This document shows, one piece after another, positions 16,814-27,170 of a DNA stretch of 64,000 nucleotides. The position numbers and the translations under genes are program-made. Numbering within the stretch: the first letter of the stretch is position 1; each line of letters starts with the position of its first letter. The stretch comes from JACQFZ01 sp036381895 (lineage in GTDB: Bacteria > Pseudomonadota > Gammaproteobacteria > Acidiferrobacterales > Sulfurifustaceae). The DNA is taken from NCBI GenBank assembly GCA_036381895.1, contig DASVBY010000055.1, positions 61,019 to 125,018 of the forward strand, given 5' to 3'. Under the pieces are notes generated by a model that had not been told where the DNA came from, searched no databases, and was given only the letters and a program-made list of their open reading frames with translations.

Positions 16814-17914
16814 TCAAGTCCGCACGAAGCGATAAACGCCGCCGTCGACGATGCGGCGCAGTCTGCCCGCGTGCATCAAGTGATTGAGGTGCGCAATCGC
16901 TTCGCCCATGGCGAAGGAAAGCTGATGCGTGTCGAGCTCACGGCGGAACAGGCGTTCGAGCAGCTCCGTGGCGGCGCGCGGCTGCGCGCAGGCGTCGGTA
17001 ATGAGGGCGAACCGCTCCTCATGATGGGCGGCGAGCTGCTCCAGACGTCGATGCAGCCCGCGAAAGACCAGCCCATGTGAGGGCAGCACGAGCGTGTCCT
17101 GCGGGAGCTCGGCGAAGCGCTTGAGGCTCGCGAGATAAAGGCCGAGCGGATCGCCTTCCGGTTCGAACGGCGCAACGCTCACGTTCGTCGTGATCTTCGG
17201 CAGCACCATGTCGCCGGAGATCAGCGCGCCGAGCGCAGGACAGTACAGTGCAGCGTGCTCCGGAGAGTGGCCGCGCCCGACGACGATCCGCCACTCGCGG
17301 CCGTCGATGACGAGGCGATCGCCGTCGAGCAGGCGGCGGAACGTCGCGGGCAGCGCCGGGATCGCAAGGCGATAGGAGCCCGCGCGCGCCGCGATCTTCG
17401 CGACCCGCGGGGCGTCGAGCCCGTGACGTTCAAAGAGCGTGGCGAGACGCGCGAGCGCGTCGCCGCCGTTCGCCGCCCAGAAGACGTGCGCGAGCAGGAA
17501 CTCCGCCTGCGTCATCCAGACATCGACGCCGAAACGTTCGGCAAGCCATCCGGCGAGACCCAGGTGATCCGGATGCAGGTGCGTGACGATGATGCGCGTG
17601 ATTGGGCGGCCCTCGAGCCGTTCCGCGAGCACCTGGTCCCAGAGCTTCTGCGTGTCGGCGTTGCCGAACCCGGTATCGACGAGCGCCCAGCCGTCACCGT
17701 CGCGCAGCAGCCAGAGGTTGATGTGATCGAGTGCGAACGGCAGCGGCATGCGCAGCCAGCGCACGCCGTCGGCGACCTCGAGCAGCTGCGCCGGGGCGGG
17801 AACTTCGGGGACAGGGTATTCGAGGAGCGGATTGTTAATGGCAATTCTCCGTGGAATCAGCAGCGGCCCGTGCCGGGCGGCGCGCAGCAGCGCGCGCCCA
17901 GGACGGTTCTGCAC
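16814..17914 (-). CDS. MBL-fold metallo-hydrolase
   Basis: This protein is up to 366 residues. The metal-binding signature is IIVTHLHPDHLGLAGWL, with further ligands in GRGHSPEHAALY and SGDMVLPKI. The C-terminal part (residues about 270-365) has helical segments like those of glyoxalase-II-related or LACTB2-like hydrolases. The N-terminal 25 residues before NPLLEYPVPEVP are unlike the family, and no other ATG/GTG start is well placed, so the start codon is uncertain. The substrate is unknown. Confidence 0.78.
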   Translation of the reverse strand: MQNRPGRALLRAARHGPLLIPRRIAINNPLLEYPVPEVPAPAQLLEVADGVRWLRMPLPFALDHINLWLLRDGDGWALVDTGFGNADTQKLWDQVLAERLEGRPITRIIVTHLHPDHLGLAGWLAERFGVDVWMTQAEFLLAHVFWAANGGDALARLATLFERHGLDAPRVAKIAARAGSYRLAIPALPATFRRLLDGDRLVIDGREWRIVVGRGHSPEHAALYCPALGALISGDMVLPKITTNVSVAPFEPEGDPLGLYLASLKRFAELPQDTLVLPSHGLVFRGLHRRLEQLAAHHEERFALITDACAQPRAATELLERLFRRELDTHQLSFAMGEAIAHLNHLMHAGRLRRIVDGGVYRFVRT

Positions 17915-18681
17915 AGCGGTCTCAGGCGGGTTCGTTCCGATCCGAAAAGCGTTGACCGTCAGGGGCCGTCTGCCATCTAAGGACTGAGTCTCCAGGCATC
18001 AACGACTTCCGGCACAGGCCCCGCGGCAGCGAATCTTATTATGGATCCAACGAGCGGCGGCGCCGACCAGAGCGCTTCAGCGGCGGAAGTTTAGCAATTC
18101 GACGCGGCAATGTATCGGCCGAGCTGCGGCGCTCCGTATGAAGCGAGGCCGCCATGCGCGGCAGGGTGCGCGTGCGGCGCGTGAAGCCCGGCGCGCCGTA
18201 AACGTAACAACGACAACAACAGATCCGGCCGCTCGGCCCCAGCGAAGGGGCATTCATGAAGGGGTCAGCACGTACGGTTGTCGCGCCGCGGCGGCGCTCA
18301 CGCCCGCCGTCGGTTTGGCCGCGCCGCGCAGCGCAATGGCGCAGCAGGCGCGCGAACAGTTGCTGGCGGTATTCACCTCCAGGGCAGGGCCGGCGGGGCG
18401 CCGCGCGGCGTCGCTACCAACGCCGGAGACGTCGACTACCGGACGATGCTGAACGTCCGCGACGGCGTCGGCGGCGTCAAGCTCACGCGGGAGGAATGCG
18501 AGACGGAACTCAAGCTCGAGCTCGGGCTACAGTGCTACGAACCGGCGTCATGAGCCCGGTAGCGCTCGTTACGGCCAGCAAGGTCGGTATCCCGCGCGCG
18601 GCTTCCGGCAGACCCGGGCGCCGGGCGTACACCTTCCGCGTCTGCCGCACCATTCTGCCCACCGAAACGCGGTTCCAGGAG
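17915..18681. other. Gene-poor stretch
   Basis: Between the MBL hydrolase start and the ETF-QO promoter no intact gene stands out. The stretch contains a run of ACAAC repeats around 18204-18220, followed by what looks like a decayed exported-protein gene (separate entry). Nothing else is recognisable. Confidence 0.5.
18256..18553 (+). pseudogene. Possible remnant of a small exported protein gene
   Basis: An ATG at 18256 opens a short frame (MKGSARTV). One frame away the sequence reads AAAALTPAVGLAAPRSAMAQ, the look of a cleaved signal peptide. A third frame ends at 18553 with a plausible coding tail (MLNVRDGVGGVKLTREECET). Two frame changes would therefore be needed to join them. An ACAAC-rich leader precedes it. 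I cannot name the family. It could also be chance frames in GC-rich DNA. Confidence 0.3.
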
Positions 18682-18710
18682 TTGGGGGTCCGCGGTATTC
18701 ACGGTAAACT
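18682..18710 (+). promoter_or_regulatory. Candidate promoter for ETF-QO
   Basis: TTGGGG-N17-TAAACT lies about 160 bases before the ETF-QO start, implying a long 5' leader. Consensus match only. Confidence 0.4.
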
Positions 18711-18866
18711 ATGCGCCCTTTTTTGATCCGGGAAATGGCGGCGCCGGCTTCCAGGCGCAAGTCGTTCAGACGCTGCACCGAGAACGGAACGCGCCGCCGA
18801 GGCGCGGGGGCGCCTGTTTCCTTTGCGGATCCGAAGACCCGAGACTCGATTCGTGGAACAACGACC

Positions 18867-20510
18867 GTGACGCGTGAAGCGATGGAGTTCGACGTGGTGA
18901 TCGTGGGCGGCGGACCCGCCGGCCTGAGCACCGCGATCCGCTTGAAGCAGCTGGCGGCCGAGAAGGGGCAGGATATCTCGGTGTGCCTCATCGAAAAGGG
19001 GTCGGAAATCGGCGCCCACATCCTTTCGGGCGCAGTGATGGATCCGCGGGCACTCGCGGAGCTCTTTCCGGACTGGAAGGAGCGCGGCGCGCCGCTCAAC
19101 ACCGCCGTGCGCGAGGACCGCTTTCTCGTGCTGCGCGAGCGCAGCAGTTTCGCGCTGCCGTCGTTCATGCTGCCCGGCGTCCTGCGCAATCACGGGAACT
19201 ACATCGTGAGCCTCGGCAACGTGTGCCGCTGGCTGGGCCAGCAGGCCGAGGCGCTCGGCGTGGACGTGTACCCGGGCTTCGCAGGCCAGGAAGTTCTCTA
19301 CGACGAAAGCGGCGCGGTGAAAGGGGTCGCGACGAGCGATATGGGGATCGGCAAGGATGGCAAGCCGACCGAAGCGTATCAGCCGGGCGTCGAGCTGCAC
19401 GCGAAGTACACGGTGTTCGCCGAAGGCTGCCGCGGGCACCTGGGGAAGCAGCTCGAGCAGCGCTTCAGCCTGCGCGAGGGCGCGGACCCGCAGGTGTACG
19501 GCATCGGCTTGAAGGAGCTGTGGGAAGTCCCGGCCGAGAAGCATCAACCGGGCCTCGTGATGCACACCATGGGCTGGCCGCTCGACGGGGGCACCTACGG
19601 CGGCTCGTTCATGTACCACTACGAGAACAACCTCGTCGCCGTCGGGTTCGTGGTCGGGCTCGGCTACAGCAACCCGTACCTGTCGCCGTTCGAGGAGTTC
19701 CAGCGCTACAAGACCCACCCCGATATTCGCCGCCATCTCGAGGGCGGCCGGCGCATCGGCTACGGCGCACGCGCCATCACCGCAGGCGGCCTGCAGGCGC
19801 TGCCGAAGCTCGTGTTCGCGGGCGGCTGTCTCGTCGGCGACGACGCCGGCTTCCTCAACGTGCCGCGCATCAAGGGTTCGCACGCGGCGATCAAGAGCGG
19901 CATACTCGCGGCCGAGGCGCTGTTCGAGGCGCTCGCGCAGGGACGTGCACGCGACGAGCTCGAGGCGTACCCGCGCGCCTTCCGTGCAAGCTGGCTGCAC
20001 GAGGAGCTGTACCGTGCGCGCAACTTCAAGCCGTACACCAGCCGCAACATGTACCTCGGCGCCTTCCTCTTCGGCGTCGATCAGGTGCTGCTGCGGGGCA
20101 AGGCGCCATGGACGCTGCATCACCAGCCCGATCACACGAAGCTCAAGAAGGCGAGCGAGTCGAAACGCATCGAGTATCCGAAGCCGGACGGCGTGCTCAC
20201 CTTCGATCGACTCTCGTCGGTGTTCCTTTCCAATACCAACCACGAGGAGAATCAGCCCTCGCATCTGAAGCTCAAGGAGCCGAGCATCGCGATCCGGGTG
20301 AACCTGGCGCTTTACGACGCTCCGGAGACTCGCTATTGTCCGGCCGCCGTTTACGAGATCGTGCGCGACGCGGATGGCAGCAATCCGCGGCTGCAGATCA
20401 ATGCGCCGAATTGCGTGCACTGCAAGACTTGCGACATCAAGGATCCCACGCAGAACATCGTCTGGGTGGCCCCCCAAGGCGGCGAAGGCCCGGTGTACGT
20501 CGGGATGTGA
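18867..20510 (+). CDS. Electron transfer flavoprotein-ubiquinone oxidoreductase
   Basis: This 547-residue inner-membrane-associated enzyme passes electrons from reduced ETF to ubiquinone. The FAD-binding N-terminus is MEFDVVIVGGGPAGLSTAIR. The middle has GCRGHLGKQL and GGCLVGDDAGFLNVPRIKG. The C-terminal 4Fe-4S ferredoxin motif is NCVHCKTCDIKDPTQNI, preceded by CPAAVYE. I use GTG 18867 (start reads VTREAMEFDV, as in many homologues); ATG 18882 is an alternative. etfB and etfA follow on the same strand, completing the electron path. Confidence 0.94.
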   Translation: MTREAMEFDVVIVGGGPAGLSTAIRLKQLAAEKGQDISVCLIEKGSEIGAHILSGAVMDPRALAELFPDWKERGAPLNTAVREDRFLVLRERSSFALPSFMLPGVLRNHGNYIVSLGNVCRWLGQQAEALGVDVYPGFAGQEVLYDESGAVKGVATSDMGIGKDGKPTEAYQPGVELHAKYTVFAEGCRGHLGKQLEQRFSLREGADPQVYGIGLKELWEVPAEKHQPGLVMHTMGWPLDGGTYGGSFMYHYENNLVAVGFVVGLGYSNPYLSPFEEFQRYKTHPDIRRHLEGGRRIGYGARAITAGGLQALPKLVFAGGCLVGDDAGFLNVPRIKGSHAAIKSGILAAEALFEALAQGRARDELEAYPRAFRASWLHEELYRARNFKPYTSRNMYLGAFLFGVDQVLLRGKAPWTLHHQPDHTKLKKASESKRIEYPKPDGVLTFDRLSSVFLSNTNHEENQPSHLKLKEPSIAIRVNLALYDAPETRYCPAAVYEIVRDADGSNPRLQINAPNCVHCKTCDIKDPTQNIVWVAPQGGEGPVYVGM

Positions 20511-20570
20511 CCGCCGAAGCGGGCCAGGGGGCGCCCGCGTGAACCAGCAGACAGCCATCGGAGCTCGAGT

Positions 20571-21320
20571 GTGAAGATATTGGTAGCCGTTAAGCGAGTC
20601 GTCGACTTCAACGTGAAGGTGCGCGTGAAGGCCGACGGGACCGGAATGGAGACCGCAAACCTCAAGATGTCGATGAATCCGTTCGACGAGATCGCGGTGG
20701 AGGAGGCGGTGAAGCTCAAGGAGGCGGGCACCGCCACCGAGGTGGTGGCCGTGTCCATGGGGCCGAGTGCCTGCCAGGAGACGCTGCGCTCGGCGATGGC
20801 GATGGGTGCGGACCGGGCGATTCTCGTGCAGACGGACGCCGAGCTGCAGCCGCTGGCGGTCGCGAAGCTCCTCGCCGCCATCGTGAACAAGGAGCAGCCG
20901 CAGCTCGTCATCCTCGGCAAGCAGGCCATCGACGACGATTCCAATCAAACGGGGCAGATGCTCGCGGGGCTCCTCGGCTGGCCGCAGGGCACGTTCGCCT
21001 CGAAGGTGAAGGTGGCGGACGGCGGCATCGAGGTGACGCGGGAGATCGACGGCGGGCTCGAGACGGTCGCGCTCAAGCTCCCGGCGGTGGTCACGACGGA
21101 CCTGCGGCTCAACACGCCGCGCTACGTCACGCTCCCGAACATCATGAAGGCGAAGAAGAAGCCGATGGAGACGGTGACGCCCGAAAGTCTCGGCGTCGAT
21201 ACGACGCCGCGCCTGAAGACGCTGCGCGTGCAGGAGCCGCCGAAGCGCAAGGCCGGTGTGAAGGTGGCGGACGTGCAGGAACTGGTGGCGAAGCTGCGCA
21301 GCGAAGCGAAGGTGATCTGA
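20571..21320 (+). CDS. etfB: Electron transfer flavoprotein beta subunit
   Basis: This 249-residue protein binds AMP and partners EtfA. Recognised by MKILVAVKRVVDFNVKVRVK, the NPFDEIAVEEAVKLKE segment, and the ETF-beta signature around LVILGKQAIDDDSNQTGQML. Translation starts at GTG 20571, with CGGAG eight bases upstream. The etfA start follows its stop by one base. Confidence 0.96.
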   Translation: MKILVAVKRVVDFNVKVRVKADGTGMETANLKMSMNPFDEIAVEEAVKLKEAGTATEVVAVSMGPSACQETLRSAMAMGADRAILVQTDAELQPLAVAKLLAAIVNKEQPQLVILGKQAIDDDSNQTGQMLAGLLGWPQGTFASKVKVADGGIEVTREIDGGLETVALKLPAVVTTDLRLNTPRYVTLPNIMKAKKKPMETVTPESLGVDTTPRLKTLRVQEPPKRKAGVKVADVQELVAKLRSEAKVI

Positions 21321-21321
21321 C

Positions 21322-22257
21322 ATGACGACGCTCGTTATTGCCGAACACGACAACCGGCAGATCCGGTCCGGAACCCTCAACGCCGTCACCGCGGCGCAGA
21401 AGATCGGCGGCGAGATCCACGTGCTCGTCGCCGGGCACGAGTGCGGCGAGGCGGCCAAGGCGGCCGCGCAGATCGCCGGCGTCGCCAAGGTCCGCGTCGC
21501 CGACGCGCCGCACTACAAGGACATGCTTCCCGAGAACCTGGCGCCGCTCGTGGTCTCGATCGCGAAGGAATACAGCCACGTGCTCGCGCCGGCGACGTCG
21601 TTCGGGAAGAACGTGCTGCCGCGGATCGCCGCGCTGCTCGACGTCGCGCAGGTCTCGGACATTGTTGCCGTCGAGAGCGCGGACACCTTCGTGCGTCCGA
21701 TCTACGCCGGTAACGGCATGGCGACGGTGCAGTCGAGCGATCCCATCAAGGTCATCACGGTGCGCACGACCGCATTCGACGCCGCGGCGGCCGGCGGCGG
21801 GACGGCGGCGATCGAGACGATTGCGGCGGCGGAGGACACGGGCCTGTCGCGTCTCGTCGGTCAGGAGCTCACCAAGAGCGAGCGGCCGGAGCTGACTTCG
21901 GCGCGCATCGTGGTATCGGGCGGCCGTGGCGTCGGCAGCGCCGAGAACTTCAAGCTGATCGCGCAGCTCGCGGACAAGCTTGGCGCCGCGGTCGGCGCCT
22001 CGCGCGCCGCGGTGGACGCGGGGTTCGTCCCGAACGACTACCAGGTCGGACAGACGGGAAAGATCGTCGCGCCCGACCTCTACGTTGCGGTCGGCATTTC
22101 CGGCGCGATCCAGCACCTTGCCGGAATGAAGGACAGCCGCGTGATCGTCGCGATCAACAAGGACGCGGACGCTCCCATCTTCCAGGTTGCGGACTACGGC
22201 CTGGTCGCCGACCTGTTCCAGGCGGTCCCGGAGCTGATCGCCGAGCTCGACAAATAG
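21322..22257 (+). CDS. etfA: Electron transfer flavoprotein alpha subunit
   Basis: This 311-residue FAD-binding subunit of ETF collects electrons from acyl-CoA and other flavin dehydrogenases. The C-terminal FAD domain shows VVSGGRGVGSAENF, SRAAVDAGFVPNDYQVGQTG, and LYVAVGISGAIQHLAGMKDS followed by INKDADAPIF. The end EL(I)AELDK is typical. It ends in a strong GC hairpin, so the ETF-QO/etfB/etfA unit probably terminates here. Confidence 0.96.
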   Translation: MTTLVIAEHDNRQIRSGTLNAVTAAQKIGGEIHVLVAGHECGEAAKAAAQIAGVAKVRVADAPHYKDMLPENLAPLVVSIAKEYSHVLAPATSFGKNVLPRIAALLDVAQVSDIVAVESADTFVRPIYAGNGMATVQSSDPIKVITVRTTAFDAAAAGGGTAAIETIAAAEDTGLSRLVGQELTKSERPELTSARIVVSGGRGVGSAENFKLIAQLADKLGAAVGASRAAVDAGFVPNDYQVGQTGKIVAPDLYVAVGISGAIQHLAGMKDSRVIVAINKDADAPIFQVADYGLVADLFQAVPELIAELDK

Positions 22258-22263
22258 CCCTGC

Positions 22264-22287
22264 GGCCGCCGGCGCCCGCCGGCGGCC
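22264..22287 (+). terminator. GC-rich hairpin after etfA
   Basis: GGCCGCCGGCG and its complement form a stem of about 10-11 bp with a very short loop, seven bases after the etfA stop. No U-run follows. Confidence 0.5.
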
Positions 22288-22375
22288 GGCCGCTGTCGCC
22301 GCACCCCCTTCGCGTGTCGCGGGTACTTGTGGTGTAGTTCTTCCTGGACCCGAGGAGCGCCGGGCGCGCACACGC

Positions 22376-23779
22376 ATGGATTTCCTCCCCATCTTCATGA
22401 CCCTCCGCGGCCGGCGCTGCCTTCTGATAGGGGGCGGCGAAGTCGCAGGACGCAAGGCGCGGCTGCTGCTCGAAGCGGGGGCACGGGTCGAGGTCGTCGC
22501 CCCGGAGCTCGGCGGTACGCTCGCGCGCCTCGTGCGCGAAGGGCGCGTATCGCATCGGCCCGGGGTGTTCGAGGAGGAGATGCTCGTCGACGCAGCACTC
22601 GTCTTCGCCGCGACGGACAGCGGCGAGATGAACCGCCGGGTGTACCAGGCGGCGTCGAGCCGCGGAATACCGGTGAACGTCGTCGATGCGCCGGAGCTCT
22701 CTACCTTTATTATGCCGTCGATCGTCGATCGCTCGCCGGTCGTGGTCGCGGTCTCGACCGGGGGCGCGGCCCCGGTGCTCGCGCGGCTGCTCCGCGCCCG
22801 GCTCGAAACCGTGATCCCCGCCGCGTACGGACGGCTCGCAGCGCTAGCCGCAGAGTACCGCGCGCAAGTCAAGGCGCGCATCCCCGCCCGCCTGCGGCGG
22901 CGCTTCTGGGAAAGCGTCCTCGACGGCGCGATCGCCGAGCAGGTGTACGCCGGGCAGGAGCCCGCGGCGCGCGCGGCGCTCGAGCGCATGCTCGAAGCGG
23001 CGCCGAGCGGCGTTGCGGCGGCGGGGGCCGTGTATCTCGTCGGCGCCGGCCCGGGGGATCCCGACCTGCTCACGTTTCGTGCGCTCCGTCTCATGCAGCA
23101 GGCCGACGTCGTCGTCTACGATCGGCTGGTGTCGCCCGACGTGCTGCGGCTCGTGCGCCGCGAGGCCGAGCTGATCTATGCCGGCAAGGAGCGGGCGAAG
23201 CACACGCTCCCGCAGGAGGACATCAACCGGCTGCTGGTGCGCCTCGCACGGGAGGGCAAGCGCGTCGTGCGGTTGAAGGGCGGCGATCCGTTCATCTTCG
23301 GGCGCGGGGGCGAGGAGATCGAGACGCTGATGCAGGAGGGCATCACCTTCGCGGTCGTCCCGGGCATTACGGCCGCGGTCGGCTGCGCCGCCTACGCGGG
23401 CATTCCGCTGACGCACCGCGAGTTCGCGCATACAGTCGTATTCGCAACGGCGCATCGCAAGGACGGCAGCATGGATCTCAACTGGGACGCGTTGATACAG
23501 CCGCGGCAGACGCTCGTTTTCTATATGGGGCTGCTCGGGCTGCGCGCGCTCTGTGCGGAGCTGATCGGGCGCGGGCTCGCGCGCGAAACTCCGGCGGCGC
23601 TGGTGCAGCAGGGAACGACGCGGCGCCAGCGCGTGCTCGCCGGAACACTCGAAACGCTGCCGGACATCGTCGAGCGCGGCAACGTGAAGGCGCCGACGCT
23701 CGTCATCGTCGGCGAAGTCGTGCGGCTGCGCGAGAAGCTGCACTGGTTCGAGCCGGACGACGGGGACGCCGCCACCTGA
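22376..23779 (+). CDS. cysG: Siroheme synthase CysG
   Basis: This 467-residue trifunctional enzyme makes siroheme from uroporphyrinogen III for sulfite and nitrite reductases. Residues about 1-215 are the NAD-dependent precorrin-2 dehydrogenase/ferrochelatase half (RRCLLIGGGEVAGRKARLLL, PSIVDRSPVVVAVSTGGAAP). Residues about 218-460 are the SAM uroporphyrinogen methyltransferase half (VYLVGAGPGDPDLLTFRALR, VVRLKGGDPFIFGRGGEE). Full-length fusion with no missing part. It begins after a 118-base gap containing the etfA hairpin. Confidence 0.95.
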   Translation: MDFLPIFMTLRGRRCLLIGGGEVAGRKARLLLEAGARVEVVAPELGGTLARLVREGRVSHRPGVFEEEMLVDAALVFAATDSGEMNRRVYQAASSRGIPVNVVDAPELSTFIMPSIVDRSPVVVAVSTGGAAPVLARLLRARLETVIPAAYGRLAALAAEYRAQVKARIPARLRRRFWESVLDGAIAEQVYAGQEPAARAALERMLEAAPSGVAAAGAVYLVGAGPGDPDLLTFRALRLMQQADVVVYDRLVSPDVLRLVRREAELIYAGKERAKHTLPQEDINRLLVRLAREGKRVVRLKGGDPFIFGRGGEEIETLMQEGITFAVVPGITAAVGCAAYAGIPLTHREFAHTVVFATAHRKDGSMDLNWDALIQPRQTLVFYMGLLGLRALCAELIGRGLARETPAALVQQGTTRRQRVLAGTLETLPDIVERGNVKAPTLVIVGEVVRLREKLHWFEPDDGDAAT

Positions 23780-23801
23780 ACCAACGACAAAGGAGGGAAG
23801 C

Positions 23802-24062
23802 ATGCGGCACCGAGGACACTGGCTGGCCGTCACCGCCTTGGCCGCTGCGCTGCCGGCGGCGGCGCATCAGGGCCCGCTCGATTCGTACGGCTGCCATCCG
23901 AACGTGGCCGTGGGCAACTATCACTGCCACGCCGGTCCGCTCGCCGGGCGGGCCTACGAGGACCGCGAGCGGATGCAGCGAGCGTACGAGGAGGAGCAGC
24001 AGCGCAAGCGTCCGAAGCCGGTGCTGCGCGCTCCCGGGTACCGCACGCCGCCCCGCGACTGA
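23802..24062 (+). CDS. Small secreted YHYH-domain protein
   Basis: This 86-residue protein has a signal peptide (WLAVTALAAALPAAAH). A short Cys/His motif follows (SYGCHPNVAVGNYHCHAGPL) that matches the YHYH-type domain of small secreted bacterial proteins. The C-terminus is charged (Glu/Gln/Arg-rich). AAAGGAGGG precedes the ATG. Function unknown; the two Cys and several His suggest metal binding, which is inference. Confidence 0.75.
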   Translation: MRHRGHWLAVTALAAALPAAAHQGPLDSYGCHPNVAVGNYHCHAGPLAGRAYEDRERMQRAYEEEQQRKRPKPVLRAPGYRTPPRD

Positions 24063-24079
24063 TGCCGCCTGGCGAAGGC

Positions 24080-24304
24080 TTGGCGGGCTGTCGGCCACGC
24101 CCTGAGCTCGAGCACGTCGACGCTCCGATCGAGGAAGAGCGCGCGCTCGCCTGACCGGCGAAGCGCGCGGGGCTCGATCACGAACCGCAAGCCGGCCGCG
24201 TGCAGGCGCGCCGCGAGCGCATGTCGTTCCGTCATGCCGAGGATGACGGCGACATGGGCGCGGGATCGAGCGGCCGCGTGCTCGCCGCATGCGACGCGAC
24301 GCGC
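24080..24304 (-). pseudogene. Remnant of a VOC (glyoxalase/bleomycin-resistance) family gene
   Basis: On the minus strand a frame reads HVAVILGMTERHALAARLHA, AGLRFVIEPRALRRSGER, ALFLDRSVDVLELRAW. This tracks the second half of a VOC-fold dioxygenase-like protein, which normally reads VILxxxxWHALAERLRAAGxRFVIEP...FFLDPSGNALEFKAF. The first half (about 60 residues) and a start are missing, and key residues such as the DPSGN turn are eroded (DRSVD). It fills most of the gap between the YHYH gene and prfB. Confidence 0.6.
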
Positions 24305-24361
24305 CGGGGTGCACGGCGGGTTTGCCGGCAATAATCGTGTAGAATCGGCGGGATTGAAAGC

Positions 24362-25475
24362 TTGAAGCAGTACACCGTGCAAGACCTGAACGCTCTTTAT
24401 CAGAAACTCGAAGACCTCGAGCAGCGCGCCGAGGTCCTAAGGGGGTATCTTTGACCTGCCGGCCAAGCAGCGCCGCCTCGCCGAGGTGCGTGCCGAGCTC
24501 GAGCGGCCGGAGATATGGAACGACCGCAAGCTCGCCCAGGAGCTCGGGCGCGAGCGCGCGCGGCTCGAACGCGAGGTCGAGACGCTCGAACGCCTCGGTA
24601 CGGAGCTGAGCGGCACCAGAGAGCTGCTCGATCTCGCGCGGGAAGAGAAGGACGAGGAAACCGTCGGTGCGGTCGCCGCGGACGTTGCGCGGCTCGAAGC
24701 GCGTCTCGGCGAGCTCGAGTTCGCGCGCATGTTCAGCGGCGAGATGGACGCTGCCAATGCGTTCATGGACATCCAGGCGGGCTCCGGGGGCACCGAAGCC
24801 CAGGACTGGGCCAACATGCTGCTGCGCATGTACCTGATGTGGGGTGAGCGCCGCGGCTTCCGCACCGAGATTCTCGAGGTGTCCGAAGGCGAAGTGGCCG
24901 GCATCAAGAGCGCCACGGTGCGATTCACCGGTCCCTATGCCTACGGCTGGCTGCGTACCGAATCGGGAGTGCATCGGCTCGTGCGCAAGTCGCCGTTCGA
25001 CTCCGGCAACCGGCGCCATACGTCGTTCGCCTCGGTGTTCGTGTATCCCGAGGTCGACGAGAACGTCGAGATCGAGATCAACCCGGCCGATCTGCGCGTC
25101 GACACCTACCGGGCGAGCGGGGCGGGCGGGCAGCACGTGAACCGGACCGATTCGGCCGTGCGTATCACGCACCTCCCGACCGGCATCGTGGTGCAGTGCC
25201 AGAGCGACCGCTCGCAGCATCGCAACCGCGCGCAGGCGATGAACATGCTCAAGGCGCGCCTCTACGAGCTCGAGATGCAGAAGCGCAACGCCGAGAAGCA
25301 GAAGATCGAGGAGAGCAAAACCGACATCGAGTGGGGCCACCAGATACGCTCGTACGTGCTCGATCAGTCGCGCGTCAAGGATCTGCGTACCGGCGTCGAG
25401 AGCGGAAACCCGGACGCGATCCTCGACGGCCACCTCGACGACTTCATCGAAGCGAGCCTGAAGAGCGGGCTTTGA
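24362..25475 (+). CDS. prfB: Peptide chain release factor 2 (programmed +1 frameshift)
   Basis: RF2 terminates translation at UGA and UAA. A short first frame from a likely TTG at 24362 runs 30 codons to TGA at 24452-24454. A +1 shift then continues in frame from GAC at 24453 to the stop at 25475. The main frame holds the coiled domain, the SPF stop-recognition tripeptide (VRKSPFDSGNRRHTSF) that identifies RF2 rather than RF1, and the GGQ catalytic motif (GAGGQHVNRTDSAVR). Joined length is about 370 residues, normal for RF2. lysS follows, as in many proteobacteria. Confidence 0.95.
24440..24455 (+). promoter_or_regulatory. prfB autoregulatory frameshift site
   Basis: The sequence AGGGGGTATCTTTGAC is identical to the classical RF2 frameshift site: an internal Shine-Dalgarno (AGGGGG), three-base spacer, slippery CTT and an in-frame TGA followed by C. 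Low RF2 stalls termination at the TGA and favours the shift, giving autoregulation. Confidence 0.97.
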
Positions 25476-25578
25476 GAACCAGGCCCGCGAGACGACGGAT
25501 GAGCGCGGACGCGAAACGACGCCTTCTCTGCGAGCCGTTGGCGAAGCGCCTGCGCGCATCCGCGGATGCAGGAACCTT

Positions 25579-27078
<1,500 letters not shown>

Positions 27079-27170
27079 GGTCGCGGATCGAGGCGGCCGC
27101 GGGCCGGTAGCGTGCTCGCGTCCGGAGCCCGCGCGCCGCGACGCTGTTCCCGGCGCCGCTGCGATCGCTC

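Noticed and set aside
18699..21488. 929-residue open frame on the minus strand opposite ETF-QO and etfB
   Set aside because: Antisense open frames are common in GC-rich genes. The plus-strand genes have clear family motifs and the antisense translation has none.
24452..24454. In-frame TGA that appears to break prfB
   Set aside because: It is the programmed +1 frameshift stop, with the internal Shine-Dalgarno and CTT slippery codon in place, not a mutation.
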